NCBI GenBank assembly: GCA_937949945.1
Contig: CALFEQ010000080.1
Span: forward strand, 1-64,000
From: an uncultured Myxococcales bacterium
GTDB taxonomy: Bacteria > Myxococcota_A > Polyangia > Polyangiales > Polyangiaceae
Direction of reading: 5' to 3'
Length of the DNA: 64,000 bases
In this document: in pieces, positions 44,714 to 53,372 of the stretch
Position numbering within the stretch: the stretch's first letter is position 1
How the letters are laid out: every line of letters starts with the position of its first letter
Position numbers and translations under genes: made by a program
Notes under the pieces: generated by a model
The model's input: the letters and a program-made list of their open reading frames with translations, nothing else
Database searches by the model: none
What the model was told of the DNA's origin: nothing

Positions 44714-45730
44714 ATTCGCGCGCTCACCTCCGTCTCGCTGCTCGGGTCGTTGGTCGGTGTGCTCGCCGCGTGCGCCGGTGAGCGTGCCGCTGCGCCTGCG
44801 CCGAAGCGGGCGACGCCGCACGCGCAGCTCGCGACAGCGACGCCCGGCCGGACGGAGCTCCCTCGCCTCGCTCGCCGCGCGACGCTGCGATACGAGATCA
44901 AAGGTCGCGCGTTCCCGTTGCCGCTCGTCACGGGGAAGATCGCCGGACAACCCGCCCTCATGCTCGTCGACACGGGCGCCAACTCTCACGTGATCGCGGG
45001 CTGGTTCGCGCGCAAGCTCGGGCTCTCGATGAAGAAGCTCGGCGACGTCGGCACGGACCACGTCGGCAAGTCGATCGCGACGTACCGGGTCGACGACCCC
45101 GACATCGAGATCGACGAGTGGGGCAAGCTCTCGGCGAGCACCGTGCTCGCGACCGAGGTGCCCGACGTGATCCAGAAGCTCGGGATCGGCGCCTTCATCT
45201 CGCCGCAGCGGCTCGATGAAGAGGGCGACGCCGTCGTGCTCGATCTCGCGAACGGCGAGATCCGCGCCGCCTGGTGGGAAGAGGCGTTCTGGGATCTCGC
45301 CGACTCCGGCGCGACGCTCGTCCAGCCGGAGGACGCCCGAGCGTGCGAAGAGAACGACGGTCCGGTGAAGGGCCTCGCCTTCGTCGTGCCCTCGACCGTC
45401 GAGTCGCACCCCGTGCATCTCCTGGTCGACACGGGCGCGCAGCACTCCGACCTCTTCACGTCTTCACCAGCCGGCCAGAAGCTCGTCGGTCAGAGCGCGG
45501 GGAGCAAGGAGGCGATGTACACGGCCTCGGGGAAGATCAACGCGAGGAAGCTTCGACGCGCGCGCGTGACGACCGGCTCGTTCGCCGTGACGACGGACGT
45601 CGATCTGATCCAGGGCGGCGCCGACGGATCGTGCCCGCGCGACGGCGTCCTCGCGATGGACGTCCTACGATCGTGTACGCTGCTACTCGGCCGGACGAGG
45701 ATGTTCGGCCGATGCGTACCGGCCGAGTGA
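44714..45730 (+). CDS. Two-lobed retropepsin-like aspartyl protease lipoprotein
   Basis: About 338 residues. The frame is open back to a stop at 44702, and starting at ATT 44714 gives a model lipoprotein signal (RALTSVSLLGSLVGVLAAC, Cys20). The only conventional start, TTG 44750, would remove the basic n-region, so ATT is preferred but unproven. Two hydrophobic-hydrophobic-DTGA motifs, LVDTGANSHV (Asp86) and LVDTGAQHSDL (Asp239), are each followed by a retropepsin-like fold. Together they could form a single-chain pseudo-dimeric aspartyl protease in the envelope. It starts 9 bp after the Clp gene. Confidence 0.75.
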   Translation: MRALTSVSLLGSLVGVLAACAGERAAAPAPKRATPHAQLATATPGRTELPRLARRATLRYEIKGRAFPLPLVTGKIAGQPALMLVDTGANSHVIAGWFARKLGLSMKKLGDVGTDHVGKSIATYRVDDPDIEIDEWGKLSASTVLATEVPDVIQKLGIGAFISPQRLDEEGDAVVLDLANGEIRAAWWEEAFWDLADSGATLVQPEDARACEENDGPVKGLAFVVPSTVESHPVHLLVDTGAQHSDLFTSSPAGQKLVGQSAGSKEAMYTASGKINARKLRRARVTTGSFAVTTDVDLIQGGADGSCPRDGVLAMDVLRSCTLLLGRTRMFGRCVPAE

Positions 45731-45747
45731 CGAGCGCTCCAGATCGC

Positions 45748-46641
45748 ATGCAAGCCCTTCGAACCTCGTTCCTCCTGTGTCTGGCGATCGCCACGGCGTG
45801 CACCACGTACGGAGCGGCGCGCGAGGACGAACCTCGCGACGACGCCCCCGCGGATGCAGCCGCTCCCGTCCCCGTCGCCGACGCCACGGTCGAAGACGCC
45901 GCCACGACCGACGTCGGCGTCGATGAGGAGGGTGGGCAGGAGCTTCCCTGCGGAACGCAGGCACCGGGGGCGGAGGTCTTCTGCGACGACTTCGAGGGAC
46001 CGCTGCACATTCCTCGTGCGTGGTCGACCTTTGCCGAGCGCAACGCCAAGATCAGCATCAAGCCCGGCGACGAGACGAACCCCTCGAGCGTCCTCGAGGT
46101 CGCTCTGATTCCCGTCACCGACGCCTCCCAGCGCGGCGTTCTCCGGCGTACGCATTCACTGCCTACCGGAGATCGATGGAGCTACAGGCTGACGTTCAAA
46201 GCCAAGGTGCCCACCCCCCAGAGTGGGACCCAGGGCCCCCGCCTCGTCACTCGTGCGAAAGACGTCGACGCCGTGGGTGAAGACGACGATCGGCTCGACG
46301 TGGGAGTCGAGTTCACGAGCGCGGGCGTGAAGCTCGCGTACTACAGGATGGCGTGCGCGAGCCTCGGGACCTGCGCAGAGCCGGTCGGCTTGAACCCGTA
46401 CCCCGTCGACTCCGCTTGGCATACCTACCGGCTCGAGCTCGACGTCGAGGAGGCGAATGCCAGCCCCTTCGGCGCCGTGCGCCTGTTCGTCGACGATCGG
46501 ATGGTCATCAGCGGTCCACTGACGCAGCCGATGGCTTCCCTGAAGGAGCGCGCGACGTTCTTCGGCGTGAGCCACGCCGTGAGCATGAGCTCCACCGCGC
46601 TGCTCTTCGACGACGTCCGCATCGAGGTCGTCGACCCCTGA
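45748..46641 (+). CDS. LamG-like lipoprotein, CTxYGAA family (copy 1)
   Basis: 297 residues from MQALRTS. Lipobox IATAC with Cys18, followed by TTYGAA; a related gene at 53373 has ACTAFGAA at the same place. After an Asp/Ala linker, FCDDFEG opens a beta-sandwich of the concanavalin/LamG type that closes with LLFDDVRIEVVDP. Such domains usually bind carbohydrate or protein at the surface. It lies 17 bp after the aspartyl protease gene and converges with the MarR gene. Confidence 0.8.
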   Translation: MQALRTSFLLCLAIATACTTYGAAREDEPRDDAPADAAAPVPVADATVEDAATTDVGVDEEGGQELPCGTQAPGAEVFCDDFEGPLHIPRAWSTFAERNAKISIKPGDETNPSSVLEVALIPVTDASQRGVLRRTHSLPTGDRWSYRLTFKAKVPTPQSGTQGPRLVTRAKDVDAVGEDDDRLDVGVEFTSAGVKLAYYRMACASLGTCAEPVGLNPYPVDSAWHTYRLELDVEEANASPFGAVRLFVDDRMVISGPLTQPMASLKERATFFGVSHAVSMSSTALLFDDVRIEVVDP

Positions 46642-46659
46642 GCGGGCGCCGGCTGCGGG

Positions 46660-47160
46660 TCATCGATCCGGACGAGCGAGCTCCTCGGCAACGGCGGCGA
46701 GGACGGTGCGCGCGGCGTCGATCTTCTCGGGAGGAAGCCGCGAGAGCGCACGGCGAACCGCGGCCTCGACCGTACCTGCCTGCGTGGAGTCGATCTGCGC
46801 GCCGGCCGGCAGGAGGACGAATCGCGAGCGTCGTGCATCCATCGGATCGCGCTCGCGATGGATGTAACCGCGCTCGACGAGGCGGCGGAGGACGCCCGTC
46901 AACGTGCTCGGATGCACGTGCACGAGCTCCGCCAGGCGCCCGGCGGCGATCTCCGGATAGCGACCGATGAGGCGGATGATGATCCGCTGCATCCCGGTGA
47001 CGCCGAGCTCGACTTCCATGCGCTTCGATCGGCGCTGCAGGCCGTGGTCGACGGCCCAGAGCAGGCGCATGAAGTCGAGCGCGGAACCGAGGGCGCTCGG
47101 CTCACGAGACGTGGCGGCTGGCCCCGAGCGCGACCTGCCGCTCTTCTCGGCTGTGCCCAC
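46660..47160 (-). CDS. MarR-family transcriptional regulator
   Basis: 166 residues from GTG 47160, which lies 5 nt past the radical SAM stop. Core winged helix: VTGMQRIIIRLIGRYPEIAAGRLAELVHVHPSTLTGVLRRLVERGYIHRERDPMDARRSRFVLLPAG, with the typical wing sequence DxxDxRxxxxxLT-like. It probably senses a small ligand or redox state. Its place directly behind the radical SAM gene suggests they are cotranscribed and that it may control that operon; no operator was identified. Confidence 0.9.
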   Translation of the reverse strand: MGTAEKSGRSRSGPAATSREPSALGSALDFMRLLWAVDHGLQRRSKRMEVELGVTGMQRIIIRLIGRYPEIAAGRLAELVHVHPSTLTGVLRRLVERGYIHRERDPMDARRSRFVLLPAGAQIDSTQAGTVEAAVRRALSRLPPEKIDAARTVLAAVAEELARPDR

Positions 47161-47165
47161 CTGCG

Positions 47166-49010
47166 TCAGTTCTCCAGGACCGGGAGTCGCACCCGACGCG
47201 GCTCGGGGATGACGACCGTACCGAGCTCCGGCGGCAGCGGGAGGTTCTGGCGCTTCGCGTAGATCGGATGGCGCCCGCGCGTCCGATACCACTCCGCGAC
47301 CGTCGCCGTCGCGTGCATCTTCTCCACGATCTGCCGCCAGCCCACGCCGGTGTTGTACGCGCAGAAGCTGATCTCGCCCATCTGCGTGCCGTACGGGATG
47401 ATGCACATCTCCGTACGCCGGAAGTCGTAGTTGTAGAGGTCCTGGAACCACATTCCGGCGACGAAGAGCACGCGCCACTCGAACTCGTGCGCGTCGTTCT
47501 CGTGCTCGCCGATGCGCTTGCCGCGCGCCCCCGTCTGGCTGAGGAACTGCTTGAGCAACGTCGGGAAGCTCACGGGCGCCGCTTTCGCGTCGAAGTTCTT
47601 GAGCAGCGCGACGGCCAGCTCCGCGAGCGTGACCGCCCTACCCTGCGCGGCGTCGGTGATGTCCTGGATGTCCGAGAGGAGCGACTCGATGTCGAGGAAC
47701 TGCGTGAGGGGAACCACCTCCTTCGTCTTCTTGTGGACGAAGAGGATGGTGCCGACGCCGCAGTTCGGGTGGCATCCGCACTTCATCGAGCCCCAGTCCG
47801 CGCGCTCTCCGAGGAGGAGATCGGTGAGATCGCTGAACGGACCCATCGCGGAGAGCGGGAACCAGTCGCGCAGCGGCTCGGTGAACCCGCACTGCTCCTT
47901 CAGGTCGTACGCGAGATGGCTCAGCGTGTAGCGCTGCTTCGCGCGGAGCTCGTCGGAGATGTCCTCGTCGCGGCCGGTGAAGCTCACCGGCTGGAAGCTC
48001 ACGACCGTCACCTTGTCGGCGTTCGCGATCGCGAAATCCACGACGCGGCCCACCTCGTGGTTGTTCACGCCGTTGACGACCGTGACGACGAGGATCACGT
48101 CGATGCCCGCGGCGTGGAGGTTCTCGATCGCGCGGACTTTCACGTCGAAGAGGTTGCCGACCTTGCGGTGGCTGTTGGCCTCGTTTCCGACGCCGTCGAA
48201 CTGGAGGTACGCCATCCGGAGGCCGGCCTCCTTCGCCGCGCGCGCGAAGCTCGGATCCTGCGCGAAGCGAATGCCGTTCGTCGCGCACTGTACGGCGAAG
48301 AAGCCCTTCTCGCGCGCGTAGCGGATCGCGCGGAGGAAGTGGGGGCTCAGCGTGGGCTCGCCGCCGGAGAACTGGATGCTCATCTGGCGCTTCGGCCGCA
48401 CCGTGACGGCGTCGTCCAGGATCTTGGCGATGTCCTCCCACTCGAGCTCGTGGACGTAACCGACTTGGTTCGCGTCCATGAAGCACGGGTCGCACATCAT
48501 GTTGCAGCGGTTCGTCAGGTCGACGGTGAGCACGCTGCCGCGTCCGTACTTGATGCTCGACGAGCCGTGCTCGCGCAGCTTCGTGAACGGCGCGAGGAAG
48601 TCGCGCCCCGGGTACAGGCGCTCGATGCGCTTGAGGAAGTCGGCGTCGATGGCGATGACGTCCTCGAACTTGCCGTGGGTCGGGCACTCCTTCTTCATCA
48701 GGATCTGCCGGCGGCCGTCGCGCTCCTCCTCGACGAGGCGAGCGCGGATCTCGCCGGGCCGCCCGTCGATGAGCGAGCGCAGATCGCGCTTGCCGGAGAG
48801 CACCTCGGCCCGCACCTCCTTCACGCAGCGCGGACAGAGCGAGTCCGTCTCTCGCGGGAAACCGAGCTCCGGGAACGAACGCTCGCGTCGCTTCGGCAGC
48901 GGCGCGGGCGCCCAGGCGGGATGAGGCGACGGCCGCTCGATCGCACGATTCAGCCGCTGGATCCATGGCCAAGCATGCTTGGCCGTCTTCGAAAGGGCGC
49001 GTGTGAGCAC
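47166..49010 (-). CDS. Radical SAM protein of the Tes/COG1964 family (tetraether-synthase-like)
   Basis: 614 residues. N-terminal CPRC (Cys59, Cys62) and ECPTHGKFEDVI (Cys109) form a probable extra metal site. The radical SAM motif is CNMMCDPC (169, 173, 176), followed by QFSGGEPT (216-220). A downstream MKCGCHPNCGVGTILFV (Cys411, 413, 417) and RRTEMCIIPYG...ISFCAYN near 550 add further Cys. This order and these motifs match the COG1964 family, whose archaeal member Tes couples lipid chains into tetraethers. In a bacterium it could make membrane-spanning or other C-C linked lipids, which is inference. Confidence 0.85.
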   Translation of the reverse strand: MLTRALSKTAKHAWPWIQRLNRAIERPSPHPAWAPAPLPKRRERSFPELGFPRETDSLCPRCVKEVRAEVLSGKRDLRSLIDGRPGEIRARLVEEERDGRRQILMKKECPTHGKFEDVIAIDADFLKRIERLYPGRDFLAPFTKLREHGSSSIKYGRGSVLTVDLTNRCNMMCDPCFMDANQVGYVHELEWEDIAKILDDAVTVRPKRQMSIQFSGGEPTLSPHFLRAIRYAREKGFFAVQCATNGIRFAQDPSFARAAKEAGLRMAYLQFDGVGNEANSHRKVGNLFDVKVRAIENLHAAGIDVILVVTVVNGVNNHEVGRVVDFAIANADKVTVVSFQPVSFTGRDEDISDELRAKQRYTLSHLAYDLKEQCGFTEPLRDWFPLSAMGPFSDLTDLLLGERADWGSMKCGCHPNCGVGTILFVHKKTKEVVPLTQFLDIESLLSDIQDITDAAQGRAVTLAELAVALLKNFDAKAAPVSFPTLLKQFLSQTGARGKRIGEHENDAHEFEWRVLFVAGMWFQDLYNYDFRRTEMCIIPYGTQMGEISFCAYNTGVGWRQIVEKMHATATVAEWYRTRGRHPIYAKRQNLPLPPELGTVVIPEPRRVRLPVLEN

Positions 49011-49179
49011 GGCTCAGCACATTATCGGAAGCCCGACTGCCCGACCAGTACCCCTCTCGGCCGACGCGTTCGCCTCTCGCCGGCGCAGGGCAGAAGGTTC
49101 GGACGGCTACACCGGGTCGCGTCCTGGGCTAATGTCCCACGCACCGGGCCGGCGGAACGGGAGGCCCTCGGAGCGATTC

Positions 49180-49593
49180 ATGAAGAGCCACACCGAGTAC
49201 TTCACCTTCAACACGAAGAAGAGGCGGGAGCTCGTCCACCTGACGCCGACGCTCGAAGAGGTGCTCGCGCGTTCGGGCATACAGGAAGGGTTCATGCTCG
49301 TCAGCGCGATGCACATCACCGCGGGTGTCTTCGTCAACGACGACGAGCCGGGCCTCCACGAGGACATCTGGAAGTGGCTCGAGGGCCTCGCGCCTTTCCG
49401 TGAAGACTACAAGCATCACCGCACGGGCGAGGACAACGGGGACGCGCACCTCAAGTCGCTCCTCATCCATCACGAGGTCATCGTCCCGGTGACGAAGGGG
49501 CGGCTCGATCTCGGCACCTGGCAGCGCGTCTTCTACGCCGAGTTCGACGGACAGCGAAACAAGCGCGTCATCGTCAAGGTGCTCGGAGAGTGA
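49180..49593 (+). CDS. yjbQ: YjbQ/UPF0047 family protein
   Basis: 137 residues from MKSHTEYF, the family length. The conserved pattern is present: LVSAMHITAGVFVNDDEPGLHEDIWKWLE, HHRTGEDNGDAHLKSLLIHHEVIVPV and GTWQRVFYAEFDGQRNKRVIVKVLGE. E. coli YjbQ shows a weak thiamine-phosphate synthase activity in vitro; the natural role is unclear. CGGAG 8 nt upstream supports the start. The next gene overlaps its stop by 4 bp (GTGA), so they are coupled. Confidence 0.9.
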   Translation: MKSHTEYFTFNTKKRRELVHLTPTLEEVLARSGIQEGFMLVSAMHITAGVFVNDDEPGLHEDIWKWLEGLAPFREDYKHHRTGEDNGDAHLKSLLIHHEVIVPVTKGRLDLGTWQRVFYAEFDGQRNKRVIVKVLGE

Positions 49594-50942
49594 ACGTGCG
49601 GCTCGCGCGTGCTCCGGCGGCGATCGCGCTCGTCGTCCTCCTCGCGTGCGGTCCGTCGGCGCCGAGCGCGAGCGCGCCCACCGCCGATCCCGCGCCGCCG
49701 AGCTCGGCCGCGTTCGACCGGCTCGAGGAGGAGATCCTCCGCGACCTGGCCGCCACCGACCGGCGCATCGCCGTGCGTGCGCGGATCACGCCCTCCGAAG
49801 AGGACCTCCGACGCGTGACGATGGCGGCGGTGCTCCGGGAGGATCCGACGCTCGGAGTCATCGCCGGCTCGATCGATCCCTTCTCCTTCGATGCGCGCGC
49901 TCGTGGCCTCGAGGCGATACGCGCGAAGGTCGCGTCGCTCCCGAGCCCCGCCGAGCCTTCGGCCACGAGCGAGCGCGAGCTCCTCGGGCGGCTCGTCGAC
50001 GCGGAGGTCGTCCGCCTCGAGGAGGAGCGCGCGCTCCCGCGCTCGGCGAGCTCGCTCGTACGCGCGATCGTCGACACCTGGCAGCCGCCGAAGAGCGAGC
50101 GGGAGCGCGGCGATCACGATCGCCTCCTCGCACGCCGCCTCCGCGAGCTGCGCGAGACGCTGGCGGCGACGGATCCCGGCGTCGCCCTCGACGTCGTGCG
50201 CGCGCGCGAGCTCGACGACGCGCTCGACGCCCTCGAGCGCCTCGCCGCACCGGGCTTCACGCAGACGACGCAGGAGCTCGTCCGCTTGCGCGACGCCCTC
50301 GAGGCGGCCGACTCCCGTCCTCCGGCGGAGGCTCGCTCGGACTTCCGCGCGGTCGCGCGAAGCGCGCGTGCGCACCTCGGGGTCTCCTCGGACGCGGACG
50401 AGCTGTCGCGCCGCCTCGCCGCGCTCGCCGTCGAGCTGCGAGCGCGCGCCGAGCAGGCGGTCGGAGGCGCGGGCATCGGCCGAGACGAGCTCGCAGAGAG
50501 GCTCGAGAAGCACGTCTTCGCCGCAGGCCCGTGCCACGACGCCGTGCCGGGCTCGCGCGTCCGCTCCATGGCCGCGCCGAAGGAGCGCGAGCCGGCGTGT
50601 CATCTCCGCCACCTCGTCGCGCGCGCCGACGATCCCACGGCTCATGCCGTCGCGCTCGCGGCGATGCACGATCACGTCGTCGTCGCCCTTTGGGCCGTGG
50701 ACGTCGCACGCGGCGCCTCCACGATCGCCGCGGCGCAAGGCACGCATCGCCTGCTCGCTCCCGTGCTCCCGGAGGTCCGCGCACGTTACGAGCGAATCGC
50801 GGTCGCGCGACCGGTCGCAGCGATCGGCGCCGGCGAGACGGCACGCATCCTCATGGCAGGCGACCCGAAGGCCCGAGCCGCTGCGTGGTCAGCGCTCGGA
50901 GACGTTCCACTCGACGTGGCCGCGCGCGCTCTCTCCCGCTGA
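49590..50942 (+). CDS. Lipoprotein, DUF885-like helical domain
   Basis: 450 residues from GTG 49590. Lipobox LLAC (Cys20). The mature part is Arg/Ala/Glu-rich and almost entirely helical (PSEEDLRRVTMAAVLRED, LVDAEVVRLEEERALPRS, TQTTQELVRLRDALEA). The general look is of the helical DUF885-type peptidase-like lipoproteins, but no HExxH metal motif is present, so no catalytic role is claimed. Its 3' end overlaps the convergent small membrane gene by 54 bp. Confidence 0.65.
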   Translation: MNVRLARAPAAIALVVLLACGPSAPSASAPTADPAPPSSAAFDRLEEEILRDLAATDRRIAVRARITPSEEDLRRVTMAAVLREDPTLGVIAGSIDPFSFDARARGLEAIRAKVASLPSPAEPSATSERELLGRLVDAEVVRLEEERALPRSASSLVRAIVDTWQPPKSERERGDHDRLLARRLRELRETLAATDPGVALDVVRARELDDALDALERLAAPGFTQTTQELVRLRDALEAADSRPPAEARSDFRAVARSARAHLGVSSDADELSRRLAALAVELRARAEQAVGGAGIGRDELAERLEKHVFAAGPCHDAVPGSRVRSMAAPKEREPACHLRHLVARADDPTAHAVALAAMHDHVVVALWAVDVARGASTIAAAQGTHRLLAPVLPEVRARYERIAVARPVAAIGAGETARILMAGDPKARAAAWSALGDVPLDVAARALSR

Positions 50943-51059
50943 CGGCTCCTCGAAGTCGTCGGTAGGCTCGTCCATCACGTGACCGACGAGCTGCCAGGCG
51001 GTGGCCACGACGAGCAAGAGATGGGCGACGCCGAGCGCGGGCCGAAGCCGCTCGTACAT
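50889..51059 (-). CDS. Small membrane protein (56 aa)
   Basis: 56 residues from MYERLRPAL with GGAGG 7 nt upstream, an excellent ribosome site. One hydrophobic helix (ALGVAHLLLVVATAWQLVGHV) follows a basic N-terminus; the C-terminal 30 residues are acidic (MDEPTDDFEEPSAGESARG). Orientation is predicted N-in, C-out. The frame continues upstream but with poor composition. It overlaps the 3' end of the lipoprotein gene on the other strand. Family not recognised. Confidence 0.6.
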   Translation of the reverse strand: MYERLRPALGVAHLLLVVATAWQLVGHVMDEPTDDFEEPSAGESARGHVEWNVSER

Positions 51060-51320
51060 CCTCGAACCTCCTCCGATCGAGCGGCCTCGGTTCGAGGGCC
51101 GCACCGTGCCGAACGCACGGGCCGTGCCGCCGAGGTCCATGTGACATCTCGCGGACTTCGCGCACCGGCCGAAAGGATCGCGCGCGGACCATGGGTGCTG
51201 GACGCGCCACGGCGCCGCCGCGAGGATCGATGCGTCGAGGTGTCGGGTGGCGCCGACACTCGCGTCAGGACGATGCGATCGCGATCGATGCACGGCGATG
51301 CAGTCGAGTAGGATCGAGAC

Positions 51321-52157
51321 ATGCCGGCGGAGCAAGCTCCCCCTGTCGATCCGCTGGCGAGCTTGCGCGCCTACTGCTCACGCGTCGGCTTCGATCTCGA
51401 CCGAGCGAGCGGCTCGCTCCTCGAGCGGATGCGCCTGCTCGCCGAGCGCTCGAAGACGTTCGACGATGCGACACGCACGGCTTCCTATGCGGAGCGCATC
51501 TTCGACCACTACGACGCGACGAAGCCGTCGGCGAAGTTCACCCCGCTCGAACGGCGTACCGTCGTGCTCGCGTGTCTCTTCTCGGACGTCGGCAAGACGG
51601 GGCCGGTCGGCGCGGACGAGGCCGACCGCAGGCTCATCGTCGACATGTTCTCCGTCGAGGGCGTGCGCGACGAGACGCAGCCGGTCTCACGCTTCCTCCG
51701 GACGTACTTCCCCGACGACTGCGAGAAGCGCATCGCACGCTTCGCCGCGCTCGGCCTCGATCCGGAGATGTCGATGCGCCAGTTCTGGAACCTCCACAGC
51801 GGCTGGACGCTGGCCGTCGCCGAAGAGGCTCGGCTCCCTCCCGAGGCCGTGGCCGCCGCCGCGACGCATCACCTCCTCGACGACGTGAATCCGCAGGCCA
51901 TCGTCGGCGACGATCATCGCTTCACGCGCGACTTCGGCGAGAACCGCACGTTCGATCGCGCCGAGAAGCTCGTCATCGTGCTCGACAAGTACGACGCGGT
52001 CCGGCGGCGCGGGCGCCGCACGCACGCCGAAGCGATCGAGTGGCTACGCGATCGGGTCGCCTCGCACCCACGCTTCCGCGGCGACCGCGAGCTCGAGACG
52101 CTCATCGACGACGTGGACGTCGTGCTGAAGACGTCCGACGAGCCCGCGGCGGGATGA
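51321..52157 (+). CDS. HD/HD-GYP-like domain protein, probably degenerate
   Basis: 278 residues. The helical order and fragments LACLFSDVGKTGPVG (where HDIGK is usual), NLHSGWTLAVAEEARLPPEAVAAAATHHLLDD and EKLVIVLDKYDAVRRRGR fit an HD-GYP-type fold. The first His-Asp pair is altered (SDVGK) while the THH and DxYDA elements remain. If metal binding is impaired it may act as a sensor rather than a phosphodiesterase. No signal peptide or membrane helix. Confidence 0.7.
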   Translation: MPAEQAPPVDPLASLRAYCSRVGFDLDRASGSLLERMRLLAERSKTFDDATRTASYAERIFDHYDATKPSAKFTPLERRTVVLACLFSDVGKTGPVGADEADRRLIVDMFSVEGVRDETQPVSRFLRTYFPDDCEKRIARFAALGLDPEMSMRQFWNLHSGWTLAVAEEARLPPEAVAAAATHHLLDDVNPQAIVGDDHRFTRDFGENRTFDRAEKLVIVLDKYDAVRRRGRRTHAEAIEWLRDRVASHPRFRGDRELETLIDDVDVVLKTSDEPAAG

Positions 52158-52176
52158 TTCGAGGACGTCTGCGCGA

Positions 52177-53256
52177 TCAGCGATCCTTCGCGGGAGCCGC
52201 GGGCATCTGGCTCTTCGAGACGCGCGCGAGCTTCTCCTCGACGAGCATGTCGGCGACGCGGTACGTGGGCGTACCCGTCTTCGAGCTCCGATCGGCGATC
52301 TCCCAGATCGTGTCGTAGATCTTCATCGTCTTCTCGCGCGCCTTCTGCGGGTCGTACCCCACGACCTCCTGGGCGACGTTGATGAGGCCGCCGGCGTTGA
52401 TCGCGTAGTCGGGCGCGTAGAGGATGCCGCGCGCGTGGAGGTCGTCGCCGTGACGAGGCTCCGCGAGCTGGTTGTTCGCGGCGCCCGCGACGATCTTCGC
52501 GCGGATGCGCGCAATGGTCGTGTCGTTGAGCGCGGAGCCGAGGGCGCACGGCGCGATGACGTCGCACTCGAGCTCGAAGATCTTGTCGAGCGGCACGATC
52601 GTCGCGCCGAACTCGCGCTGGGCCCGCTCGGCCTTGAGCGGGTCGACGTCGGCGACGGAGAGCTTCGCGCCCGCTGCGTGCAGCTCCTTGCAGAGGTGGT
52701 AGCCGACGTGGCCGACGCCCTGGACGGCGACGTGCACACCCTCGAGCTGCTCGCGGCCGAGGCGGAACTTCACGCACGCCTCGATGCCGCGCCGCACCCC
52801 GAGCGCCGTGAACGGCGACGGATCGCCGGAGCCTCCGTGCGAGACGTCCACGCCGGTGACGTGCTTCGTCACCGTACGGACGACCTCCATGTCCTCGAGC
52901 CCCGTGCCGCTGTCCTCGGCCGTGATGTAGTGACCGCCCAGGTTCTCGACGAACCGGCCGAAGGCGCGGAACAGAGCGACGCGGTCGAAGTGCTGCTTCG
53001 GGCGGATGATGACGCTCTTGCCGCCGCCGTGCGGGAGGCCGGCGAGCGCGGCCTTGTACGTCATGCCGCGGGCGAGCCGGAGCGCGTCGATGAGCGCTTG
53101 CTCGTCCGTGTCGTATTCGAGGAAGCGGCATCCCCCCAGGGCGGGGCCGAGACGCGAGTCGTGGATGGCCACGATCGCCTTGAGGCCGCTCGCCTTGTCG
53201 TAGTCGAAGTGAACCTCGCCATAGTCGTACGCCCTGAGAAGCCCGAACAGATCCAT
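52177..53256 (-). CDS. Leucine dehydrogenase (Glu/Leu/Phe/Val dehydrogenase family)
   Basis: 359 residues, usual length. Substrate domain with GPALGGCRFLEY, MTYKAALAGLPHGGGKSV carrying Lys68 and catalytic Lys80, and the NAD-binding domain with VAVQGVGHVGYHLCKEL. The pattern is that of Bacillus-type leucine dehydrogenase: NAD-dependent oxidative deamination of branched-chain amino acids to 2-oxo acids. Those acids seed iso-branched fatty acids in myxobacteria. A GGAGG-like site lies 5 nt before the ATG. The C-terminal 25 residues are a polar extension. Confidence 0.93.
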   Translation of the reverse strand: MDLFGLLRAYDYGEVHFDYDKASGLKAIVAIHDSRLGPALGGCRFLEYDTDEQALIDALRLARGMTYKAALAGLPHGGGKSVIIRPKQHFDRVALFRAFGRFVENLGGHYITAEDSGTGLEDMEVVRTVTKHVTGVDVSHGGSGDPSPFTALGVRRGIEACVKFRLGREQLEGVHVAVQGVGHVGYHLCKELHAAGAKLSVADVDPLKAERAQREFGATIVPLDKIFELECDVIAPCALGSALNDTTIARIRAKIVAGAANNQLAEPRHGDDLHARGILYAPDYAINAGGLINVAQEVVGYDPQKAREKTMKIYDTIWEIADRSSKTGTPTYRVADMLVEEKLARVSKSQMPAAPAKDR

Positions 53257-53372
53257 CGCGCCTCCGCGTCTACCACAGACTCAGCTCGGCCAGGCAAGCA
53301 CTTCGGACACTCGCCCGCCCCAGACGTCTCACCTCATCCGTGAGCTACGACGACGGCGCGGGTCGTGGCCCG

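Noticed and set aside
51060..51320. Possible gene continuing upstream of the 56-residue membrane protein
   Set aside because: The extended part is Arg/Ser-rich with poor codon bias; the strong ribosome site marks the shorter start.
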